From contig JAPOZF010000077.1 in NCBI GenBank assembly GCA_026706165.1, forward strand, positions 1-5,933: a stretch of 5,933 nt of DNA, written 5' to 3'. The notes under the pieces were generated by a model. It had not been told where the DNA came from and did not search any database. It saw only the letters and a list, made by a program, of their open reading frames with translations. Numbering within the stretch: the first letter of the stretch is position 1; the number at the start of each line of letters is the position of its first letter. The stretch is from Gemmatimonadota bacterium. GTDB taxonomy: Bacteria; Latescibacterota; UBA2968; UBA8231. Both the position numbers and the translations under genes were made by a program. Below are positions 1 through 4,865 of the stretch, piece after piece.

Positions 1-90
1 GATTCGGCGGATACCCAGCGGGTGATTCGGCGGATACCCAGCGGGTGATTCGGCGGAGATCCAGCGGGTGATTTGGAGGTTTCAACGGGT
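1..90. repeat. 23-bp tandem repeat array, four units, truncated by window edge
   Basis: Two identical 23-base units (1-23 and 24-46, starting GATTCGGCGG and ending CAGCGGGT) are followed by a third with two to three changes in its middle (47-69) and a decayed 21-base fourth (70-90). There is no spacer between units, so this is not a CRISPR. The window starts exactly on a unit boundary, so more copies may lie to the left. The units share the core GGGTGATTCGGCGG. Repeated terminal motifs of this general kind occur at the ends of some IS21-type insertion sequences. That link is an inference from memory; no transposase is present here. Confidence 0.85.
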
Positions 91-148
91 GGTGGAGTAG
101 AAGTGCCGCGGCGGGAAGGTCACCGGATCCCGGAACCGGCCCTTCCGG

Positions 149-477
149 TCAAGGTCCGTTCACTTCTGGTTCCAGCATCCACGCGACAAACGTTTCGACG
201 CGGTCGCGAAATGCCGCGAGAGTCTCGGGCAACCGTTTTTCCAGGGGCCATCGAAAACGGATCCGATGCCGACTACCCGGCGGGCGCCCTGCTTGACCAG
301 ACAGGCAGAGATGCGTTGCGCATCTGCTATCGCCAGCTGCCGGTCGCCGGACTCGAAGTGGGTAGCCCTGATGTGGTTGAGAAGAGTGCTGCGGTCCATA
401 TCCTGAATCTACACGATCCCAATGAGCCGGGCGACGAAACTGAGATGCAATGCAGACAGTTCGTTCCAGTTGTTCAT
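149..477 (-). pseudogene. Broken small gene of unknown function (frameshift plus in-frame stop)
   Basis: Coding-like minus-strand sequence runs in two frames. The first can be read from an ATG at 477, meets a TAG at 411-409, and restarts at an ATG at 399 (MDRSTLLNHIRATHFESGD...). It continues through QGARRVVGIGSVFDGP to about 244. From there the convincing reading lies one frame over (LEKRLPETLAAFRDRVETF...) and stops at 149-151. Adding one base to the C-run at 244-247 (minus-strand sense) joins the two halves smoothly, giving about 83 residues from the 399 start. The segment RRVVGIGS faintly recalls the GS motif of MNT-type nucleotidyltransferases, but the expected Asp-x-Asp is missing, so I do not assign that function. 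No good ribosome binding site precedes either ATG. It could be a decayed gene, a sequencing error in a homopolymer, or chance. It diverges from the methyltransferase gene. Confidence 0.4.
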
Positions 478-481
478 ATTG

Positions 482-495
482 GGGGTCGGGACCCC
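482..495. repeat. Short GC-rich palindrome
   Basis: GGGGTC and GACCCC form a perfect 6-bp inverted repeat separated by two bases, just upstream of the ATG at 477 of the broken minus-strand gene. It has no T-tract on either side, so it is not a standard terminator. Its role is unknown. Confidence 0.4.
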
Positions 496-584
496 GAAAG
501 AGAAGGGGACGAAAACAGCTACGGCTTATGTAGAGGAAGGAGTGAAGGAAGGCCGAAGGAAATGACGTCTTTTGGCACATTTCA

Positions 585-614
585 TTGACATGGGACGTCT
601 GGACTGCCTATAGT
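585..614 (+). promoter_or_regulatory. Sigma70-like promoter of the methyltransferase gene
   Basis: A perfect -35 hexamer TTGACA (585-590) and a good -10 hexamer TATAGT (609-614) are separated by 18 bases. Transcription would start near 620-622, giving a leader of about 25 bases before the GTG start at 647. This is the best housekeeping-type promoter in the window and lies in a relatively AT-rich stretch. Confidence 0.75.
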
Positions 615-622
615 GGACAGTC
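602..622. promoter_or_regulatory. Dyad operator candidate over the -10 element
   Basis: GACTG (602-606) and CAGTC (618-622) form an inverted repeat with an 11-base centre that contains the -10 hexamer. A protein bound here would block RNA polymerase. GACT/AGTC half-sites are known from controller-protein boxes of type II restriction-modification systems, but no separate controller gene is present. The methyltransferase itself has an N-terminal winged helix and could be the regulator; that is inference. Confidence 0.4.
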
Positions 623-646
623 ATAGAAAAGAAGGAAGAAAACCCC

Positions 647-1783
647 GTGAGATATGCACCTGGAAAGGTCCGCGATGCCATCCTGCAGGTTCTCGCCACC
701 TCACCCGAAGGACTGCCTGTCAGCCAGATAGAGAAAAGGGTAACCCAGTCAATCGGGCCGACGCCCGGGTCATCGATAAGGTCATGCCTGCGGTTGAAGA
801 CGCCCGAAACCTTCATCAGGGAGGAACGCGGGGTCTACAGGGTCAGGCCCGAAGTTCTCGCGGATTTTCAGGGCGACCTCCAGATCGACGCCGAGCCATG
901 GCGGCAGCCCTTCTTATTCGGCCGAACCACATTGATCCACGGTGACTGCTTCGCCTGGCTGGAGGAGCGACAAAGCAACAGTATCCATGCCGTTGTCACG
1001 GACCCTCCGTACGGACTGCATGAGTACACTCCCCAGCAACAGTTGAAGATGCGCCAGGGAATGGGGGGCGTGTGGCGGATTCCGCCCTCCTTCGACGGCC
1101 ATGCGCGTTCCCCGTTGCCGCGGTTCACCATCCTTACCGACCAGCAACGGGATCAGCTGGGCTGGTTCTTCACCCTCTGGGGCCGGCTCCTGCTGCCCAA
1201 GCTCGTTCCCGGGGCGAACGTCGTTGTCGCCTCAAATCCCCTCCTCGTCCATATCGTGGCAGGTGCGCTGGAAGAGGCCGGCATGGAGTGCCGAGGCAGC
1301 ATCACCAGACTGGTCATGACCATGCGGGGCGGCGACAGGCCAAAGGCCGCTCACGAGGAGTTCAGCGATGTGAGCGTGATGCCGCGTTCGATGTGGGAGC
1401 CCTGGATCGTCTTCAGGAGGCCTGTCGAGGGACGAGTGCAGGACAATCTGCGTAAGTGGAAGACCGGCGGTTTCCGGCGCCCCTCCGAGGACAAACCGTT
1501 CGGGGACGTGATCAAGTCAGCCCCTACCCGGAAGAACGAGCGGGCCCTTGCCCCGCATCCGAGCCTGAAACCACAAGCCTTTCTCAGGCAACTGGTCCGC
1601 GGAGTCCTGCCGCTGGGGGAGGGTGTCGTCCTGGACCCGTTCGCCGGCGCCGGTTCCACCCTCGCGGCGGCAGAAGCGGTGGGGTACGAGAGCATCGGCA
1701 TCGAGAAGGATCCCCACTATTTCGATGTAGGGGTTCGCGCAGTTCCCGCACTCTGCGCCTTCGAGCCGAACGGACGCCCTTAG
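647..1783 (+). CDS. Beta-class DNA methyltransferase (probable N6-adenine) with N-terminal winged-helix domain
   Basis: This 378-residue enzyme is predicted to transfer a methyl group from S-adenosylmethionine to a base, most likely adenine N6, within a specific DNA site. Residues 5-66 look like a HARE-HTH-type winged helix (VRDAILQVL ... SSIRSCLRL ... RGVYRV). Catalytic motif IV is DPPY at 119-122. Motif X (HPSLKP) is at 304-309, the SAM-binding motif I (DPFAGAGST) at 330-338, and the motif II acidic region (GIEKD) at 351-355. Motif IV preceding motif I defines the beta class. The middle (about 225-280: GGDRPKAAHEEF, then GRVQDNLRKWKTGG) resembles the conserved central part of this methyltransferase family and probably reads the target. 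DPPY favours adenine over N4-cytosine, which usually has SPPY. The start is GTG at 647, with AAGGA about 10 bases upstream. Length and motifs appear complete. Its stop overlaps that of the convergent gene at 1780. The target sequence cannot be predicted. Confidence 0.93.
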   Translation: MRYAPGKVRDAILQVLATSPEGLPVSQIEKRVTQSIGPTPGSSIRSCLRLKTPETFIREERGVYRVRPEVLADFQGDLQIDAEPWRQPFLFGRTTLIHGDCFAWLEERQSNSIHAVVTDPPYGLHEYTPQQQLKMRQGMGGVWRIPPSFDGHARSPLPRFTILTDQQRDQLGWFFTLWGRLLLPKLVPGANVVVASNPLLVHIVAGALEEAGMECRGSITRLVMTMRGGDRPKAAHEEFSDVSVMPRSMWEPWIVFRRPVEGRVQDNLRKWKTGGFRRPSEDKPFGDVIKSAPTRKNERALAPHPSLKPQAFLRQLVRGVLPLGEGVVLDPFAGAGSTLAAAEAVGYESIGIEKDPHYFDVGVRAVPALCAFEPNGRP

Positions 1784-2150
1784 AGTTTGTATATCCAGTT
1801 CGAGCGCAGCTTCTTCACCCCATCCTTGTGCAGTGTGGCCGTCCTTGTTCCAAGCTCGCTGCGCGGGTTCTTGCGGAAGTCGGTCGTGACCACGTTCCCC
1901 AGGTAAACCTCCCTGAACGACATCGCCGCTCGGTCCACGGCAGGTTCCCCTTCGGCATCCACCTCATAGACGAATACGCACATCCACTGCTCGCGCGCCC
2001 CGTGGGTGTCAACCGCGCCGTCTGCCTTCCGGGTGGTTTGTTCTCGATGCCGTCTTCTGCTTCTGGGTTGAACCTGCTCGAGTCGACTTCATTCGGTTCG
2101 ATCGCCACCTCGTTTGCTCCGTATATGGGTTCGGCCGGGCACCCGGTCAC
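1780..2150 (-). pseudogene. Frameshifted small gene convergent with the methyltransferase, function unknown
   Basis: The C-terminal half is read from about 2040 to the TAA at 1782-1780: a segment containing THGAREQWMCVFVYEVDAEG, then SFREVYLGNVVTTDFRKNPR, ending KLRSNWIYKL. In that frame a TGA at 2091-2089 blocks further extension upstream. The preceding sequence is coding-like one frame over (EPIYGANEVAIEPNEVDSSR, then FNPEAEDGIEN) and reaches a GTG at 2150. One extra A in the run at 2037-2039 would join them as ...DGIENKTTRKADG..., about 123 residues. The true start is uncertain: an ATG at 2188 with a weak GAGGCGG site lies in a third frame. The stop codon overlaps that of the methyltransferase by four bases, so the two genes are tail to tail. 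That layout suits a restriction partner, but I see no clear nuclease motif and recognise no family. It may be a pseudogene, a sequencing error, or a recoded gene. Confidence 0.5.
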
Positions 2151-2154
2151 GCGG

Positions 2155-2175
2155 CCGTGCCCGGTGCCGGCACGG
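2155..2175. terminator. Hairpin downstream of the sigma-factor operon
   Basis: CCGTGC (2155-2160) pairs with GCACGG (2170-2175) across a 9-base loop that itself contains part of the palindrome GTGCCGGCAC. It lies about 47 bases past the last stop codon of the minus-strand operon, so it could help end that transcript. There is no U-tract, so factor-independent termination is not supported. Confidence 0.25.
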
Positions 2176-2221
2176 TTCCGAAATTCATTGCCGCCTCATT
2201 CTGCCCGCGTTCGGTCCTGGG

Positions 2222-2626
2222 CTAGTGCCGCTTCCCCCGGTGATGGGGCCGGGTTGCGCGCCTGACCATGCGCTTGTGCCGTTCGAGGTGGCGATTCAGC
2301 CGCCGCCGCTGATCCTCCGTCAGCAGCGGCTCCAGCGCCGCCCTTGCGGAATCGAGCTGCGCCCGGCGCTCCCGGTTCCTGGCGGTCCGGGTGGCGCGCA
2401 TGCGCTCGTCGATGCGGCGCAGGACCGCGGCTATTTCCGCGCGCCGGGTCTCCTCGATCGGGGCGATGGCCCGGCGGATTCCCGCGGTGAAGTGGGCGGG
2501 CCGCGCCAGGCTCAGGGCGTCGCGGAAACGGTGGCGCTGGAAGGAGCTGTATCCGAGCGCCCCCAGCACCATCCCGATCACGAGGGTGGCGATGAGTATG
2601 GCGGCGCTTCTGGTACCGGAGGACAC
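2222..2626 (-). CDS. Arg-rich single-pass membrane/periplasmic protein, heavy-metal-sensor (Spy/CpxP)-like
   Basis: This is the third gene of the sigma-factor operon, about 134 residues. A transmembrane or uncleaved signal segment lies at residues 8-25 (AAILIATLVIGMVLGALG). A long, strongly charged helical region outside the membrane follows (about 55-120), with an LTEDQRRRL (LTxxQ-type) motif near 102-110. The tail is basic and His-containing (RPHHRGKRH). This layout matches small periplasmic metal- or stress-sensing proteins of the Spy/CpxP/CnrX-like group, which often accompany ECF sigma factors; the assignment rests on architecture, not on catalytic residues. Two GTG starts are possible. 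The one at 2632 overlaps the anti-sigma stop (GTGA), but GGAG lies only 2 bases before it. The one at 2626 has GGAG at 8 bases and is preferred. It is probably translated by coupling to the upstream gene. A DUF3106-type or unrelated coiled protein is an alternative. Confidence 0.75.
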   Translation of the reverse strand: MSSGTRSAAILIATLVIGMVLGALGYSSFQRHRFRDALSLARPAHFTAGIRRAIAPIEETRRAEIAAVLRRIDERMRATRTARNRERRAQLDSARAALEPLLTEDQRRRLNRHLERHKRMVRRATRPHHRGKRH

Positions 2627-2628
2627 GG

Positions 2629-3048
2629 TCACATCTCCATGATTTCGGCGGTTTCCACCGAGACCGGCGGCACGGCGAAGGTGACCTCGAGGAAAGAAGA
2701 TTCCTCGGACATCAGGTCGCGGTCGCGCCAGTTCAGGACGGCCAGAAATACAGCCGCGGCGAGGGTGACCGGCACGAGGGGGCGGAAGGCGCGCATCAGG
2801 CCGTCGGCGAAGCTGCCAACCTCGCCGCGCTCGCCTCGCAGGCGAGCCATGACGCGGGTGGAGAAGAACGGCTCGAAACCCTCGGCCCGCGTCCCGGAAA
2901 CCAGGTCCGCGACCTGGCGCATCTGCTCCCACTCCGCCCGGAAGCTTTCGTCCGACGACAGCAGGTGCTCGAAACGGGCCTTCTCCGTTTTTCCGAGCTC
3001 GCCGCCGAGGGCGAGCGCCAGCAGGCGTTCGCGTTCACTCGTCTTCAT
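2629..3048 (-). CDS. Anti-sigma factor-like single-pass membrane protein
   Basis: The 139-residue product probably holds the ECF sigma factor encoded just upstream at the membrane until a signal releases it. The cytoplasmic N-terminal part (1-88) has a helical segment, LALALGGELGKTEKARFEHL, then a region around EPFFSTRVMARL (59-70), a pattern common in such regulators. A single transmembrane segment lies at about 89-106 (RPLVPVTLAAAVFLAVL), and the outer tail of about 30 residues is acidic. The His-x3-Cys-x2-Cys zinc motif of classical ZAS anti-sigma factors is absent; the protein has no cysteine. The ATG at 3048 overlaps the end of the sigma gene by 14 bases, with GGGAGG about 9 bases upstream inside that gene, so the two are translationally coupled. 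The role is inferred from gene order and topology. Confidence 0.82.
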   Translation of the reverse strand: MKTSERERLLALALGGELGKTEKARFEHLLSSDESFRAEWEQMRQVADLVSGTRAEGFEPFFSTRVMARLRGERGEVGSFADGLMRAFRPLVPVTLAAAVFLAVLNWRDRDLMSEESSFLEVTFAVPPVSVETAEIMEM

Positions 3049-3610
3049 GGTCCAGCCTCCCCTGCAGGATCCTCTTCAAGTTCGCCATGCCGCGCGACAG
3101 GCGCGACAGCACCGTTCCCTCGGGTATGTTCAGGGCCTCGGCGGTCTCCCGGGTCGAGTACTCCTGGATCATGCGCAGCACCACGACGGCGCGGTGATCC
3201 GGTTTGAGCTGTTGCAGCGCCGCCTGCACCTCCGCCCTCGTGTCGGCCCGGTCCCTGAGCGCTGCTCCGTCCGTGGCCGGGGCGGGAGCCGGGTCTTCCT
3301 CGCTGTCCAGGCTCCAGAACCGCCACCGGGACCGCTGCCGGCTCTTCGAGGCGTTGAGCGACAGGTTGATGGCGATCCGGGTAAGATAGGTGCCGACCGC
3401 GGACTCGCCGCGAAAGCGGCCGAGAGCGGCGTGGAAGCGGATAAACGTCTCCTGGCCGACGTCCTCGGCATCCGGTCCCGGTCCCAGCATGCCCACCGCG
3501 GTGGCGGCGACCAGCGATTCGTAGCGCTCGACCAGCATGCGAAAGGCCTCGTCGTCGCCGTCGCGCGCGCGCCTCGTCAGGTCGAGGTCAGACGGCAGTT
3601 CCACACTCAT
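3035..3610 (-). CDS. ECF-subfamily RNA polymerase sigma factor (RpoE-like)
   Basis: The 191-residue protein directs RNA polymerase to a small regulon. Sigma region 2 covers about residues 20-90 and includes the core-binding/-10 stretch DAEDVGQETFIRFHAAL (47-63) and TYLTRIAINLSLN (74-86). A variable linker (about 98-125, Ala/Pro/Asp-rich) follows. Sigma region 4 covers about 127-185, with ALQQLKPDHRAVVVLRMIQE and the helix-turn-helix YSTRETAEALNIPEGTVLSR (151-170) that reads the -35 element. There is no region 3, as usual for ECF factors, and the length is typical. The ATG at 3610 is chosen because it leaves a normal N-terminus; its ribosome binding site is poor (GGGGA lies about 12 bases upstream). 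It is the first gene of a three-gene operon with anti-sigma and sensor-like genes. Such factors commonly activate their own promoter. Confidence 0.93.
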   Translation of the reverse strand: MSVELPSDLDLTRRARDGDDEAFRMLVERYESLVAATAVGMLGPGPDAEDVGQETFIRFHAALGRFRGESAVGTYLTRIAINLSLNASKSRQRSRWRFWSLDSEEDPAPAPATDGAALRDRADTRAEVQAALQQLKPDHRAVVVLRMIQEYSTRETAEALNIPEGTVLSRLSRGMANLKRILQGRLDHEDE

Positions 3611-3647
3611 TGGACAACCGAAGTCCCCGTGTCATTCCGTTTTTTTT

Positions 3648-3669
3648 GTCGGGCGGCAGGTTTCTGGTT
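3648..3669 (-). promoter_or_regulatory. Tentative ECF-type promoter of the sigma operon
   Basis: Reading the minus strand, AACC begins at 3669 and CGAC lies at 3651-3648, with 15 bases between AAC and CGAC. This resembles the AAC/CGTC-like pair used by many ECF sigma factors and would fit autoregulation. The -10 deviates from CGTC and no regulon motif is available for comparison, so this is weak. An A8 run (minus strand, 3647-3640) lies immediately downstream, in the presumed leader. Confidence 0.22.
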
Positions 3670-3717
3670 ATTCAACAGTGGCAAGTATCGGTAATTCAAC
3701 GGCTTGGGGGACCTGCC
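3655..3717. repeat. Inverted repeat enclosing two 11-bp direct repeats
   Basis: GGCAGGT (3655-3661) and ACCTGCC (3711-3717) form a perfect 7-bp inverted repeat. Between them lie GGTTATTCAAC (3666-3676) and GGTAATTCAAC (3690-3700), which differ at one base and are offset by 24 bases, a little over two helical turns. The block fills most of the 109-bp gap between the aldo/keto reductase stop and the sigma-factor start. It may hold operator sites for the sigma operon or an intergenic repeat element. Confidence 0.5.
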
Positions 3718-3719
3718 CA

Positions 3720-4679
3720 TCACCCCGCCGATTCCTGGATTTCCCGGACCGCCGCGAGGATGTCGCCGGGCAGCGGCCCTTTCAGGCCGGCCCGGAAATT
3801 GGCCTCCACTTCTGAGGAGGTCTGCGCTCCGGGAATGACGGTGTGGATGGCGGGGTTGGAGAGGATGTAGCGCAGGCCGAGTTCGTTCATCGGGATGCCG
3901 GTCTCGTCGCTGAACCGGTAGAAACGGCCGATCAGCTCCAGGGCGCGGGCGTCGAGCAGGCTGCCGGGGACTCCCGGGCTCTTTTTCAGCTCTTCGAGGC
4001 GGCCGCGCTGCACCGCGGAAAGCATGCCGTCGCAGAAGGGCCCTCCGGCGACGATGCCGATGTCGTGGGCGCGCGCCGCCGGCAGCAGCCGCTCCGCTAT
4101 CGGCTGCTGCAGCAGGGTGTAGCCGTTGGCGATCTCGACGACGTCGAAGCGCCCGGTCTCGGCGAGGCGCGCCGGAAACGGCGCCCGGTTGCTGCCGAGG
4201 CCGATGGCGCCGACGACCCCTTCCTCCCGGAGTTCCTCCAGCACCCGGAGCACGGGCGCCTCGAGGTTGTCGTCCCACCCCCAGGCCTCCTCCTCGGGCT
4301 CGTGGATGAACAGCATGTCGAGGCGGTCCCTGCGCAGCAGCCAGAGGGTGTGGTCGACGACGCGGCGGATGCCGTCCTCGCTGCGGTACGCCTCGGCTCC
4401 GAGGTAGGGGACGATCGACCGCCGCAGCTGCCCGATCTTCGAGCTGATGAAGACGCGGCTGTCCGGGCGGCCGGCGAGCACCCGGCCGATCAGCTCCTCG
4501 CTCTCGCCGCAGCCGTACGACGGGGCGGTGTCCATGTAGTTGATGCCGAGGTCCACGGCGCGCTCGAGCAGGGCCAGGGCGTCGGCGCGCGGCACCCCGA
4601 ACTCGCTGGTGAACCGGTAGGTGCCCAGGGCGATGCGCGTGACCTCGTACCCGGTGCGTCCCAGGATCCGTTTTTCCAT
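3720..4679 (-). CDS. Aldo/keto reductase family oxidoreductase
   Basis: This is a 319-residue NAD(P)H-dependent cytosolic reductase or dehydrogenase with the (alpha/beta)8-barrel pattern of the AKR superfamily. The catalytic tetrad is visible: Asp50 and Tyr55 in NYMDTAPSYG, Lys81 in SSKIG, and His126 in FIHEPEE. The cofactor-binding end of the barrel is recognisable in VIPGAQTSSEVEANF (281-295), and length is normal. The start is ATG at 4679, because GGAGG lies 8 bases upstream; an in-frame GTG at 4694 would place that site inside the gene and is rejected. Substrate cannot be read from sequence. The family includes sugar/aldose dehydrogenases and generic carbonyl reductases, and several are encoded near dioxygenases in catabolic clusters. 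It diverges from the 2-oxoglutarate oxygenase gene across 186 bp. The next gene on the same strand, the sigma factor, begins 109 bp downstream, so read-through is possible. Confidence 0.92.
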   Translation of the reverse strand: MEKRILGRTGYEVTRIALGTYRFTSEFGVPRADALALLERAVDLGINYMDTAPSYGCGESEELIGRVLAGRPDSRVFISSKIGQLRRSIVPYLGAEAYRSEDGIRRVVDHTLWLLRRDRLDMLFIHEPEEEAWGWDDNLEAPVLRVLEELREEGVVGAIGLGSNRAPFPARLAETGRFDVVEIANGYTLLQQPIAERLLPAARAHDIGIVAGGPFCDGMLSAVQRGRLEELKKSPGVPGSLLDARALELIGRFYRFSDETGIPMNELGLRYILSNPAIHTVIPGAQTSSEVEANFRAGLKGPLPGDILAAVREIQESAG

Positions 4680-4865
4680 CTCTTTCGCCTCCACAAGCCC
4701 TCACAACCTCGGGTGGACCGCCATGTCTGAAAGATGCGGTTCGGCGAGTTGCTGTCGACCCACCGATCACTGAAGTTGATCCCCGCGATCGATGAAGAGA
4801 TGAGGAACTGATCAAGCTTCGGGGCTTTCCCGCACCCGTTTCCGCAACCGACCCGGAGGCCGACC
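4680..4865. promoter_or_regulatory. Divergent intergenic region between reductase and oxygenase genes
   Basis: This 186-bp spacer must hold promoters for both divergent genes. I see no convincing sigma70 hexamer pair in either direction. TTGCTG at 4749-4754 lacks a matching -10. An imperfectly placed inverted repeat, TTGATC (4776-4781) and GATCAA (4810-4815), lies on the oxygenase side. The ribosome binding sites at both ends are good: GGAGG at 4855-4859 for the oxygenase and GGAGG (minus strand, 4692-4688) for the reductase. Confidence 0.4.

Noticed and set aside
1..90. CRISPR array
   Set aside because: Units abut with no spacers and the copies decay. No cas gene is visible.
244..399. MNT-type nucleotidyltransferase
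   Set aside because: A GS-like motif is present in QGARRVVGIGS, but the catalytic Asp-x-Asp does not follow in either frame.
73..588. Open frame of 171 codons on the plus strand
   Set aside because: It is opposite the better coding-like minus-strand segments, begins inside the repeat array, and has no ribosome binding site or domain.
1456..2265. Open frame of 269 codons on the plus strand
   Set aside because: It overlaps the methyltransferase C-terminus (including SAM motif I) in another frame and runs antisense to the convergent gene.
3640..3647. T8 run as an intrinsic terminator on the plus strand
   Set aside because: The only preceding hairpin (GGAC/GTCC at 3612-3626) is weak and about 13 bases away, and no plus-strand gene ends here.
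2114..3694. Open frame of 526 codons on the plus strand
   Set aside because: It lies antisense to three well-supported overlapping genes, is low-complexity Arg/Pro/Ser/Gly-rich, and has no recognisable domain. Long antisense frames are common opposite GC-rich genes.
3843..4730. Open frame of 295 codons on the plus strand
   Set aside because: It is antisense to the aldo/keto reductase, whose catalytic tetrad and ribosome binding site are clear. The product is an Ala/Val/Asp-rich mirror of that gene.
3607..4815. Open frame of 402 codons on the minus strand
   Set aside because: It is an alternate frame of the reductase gene, extremely rich in Arg, Pro and Gly in its middle, with no domain.
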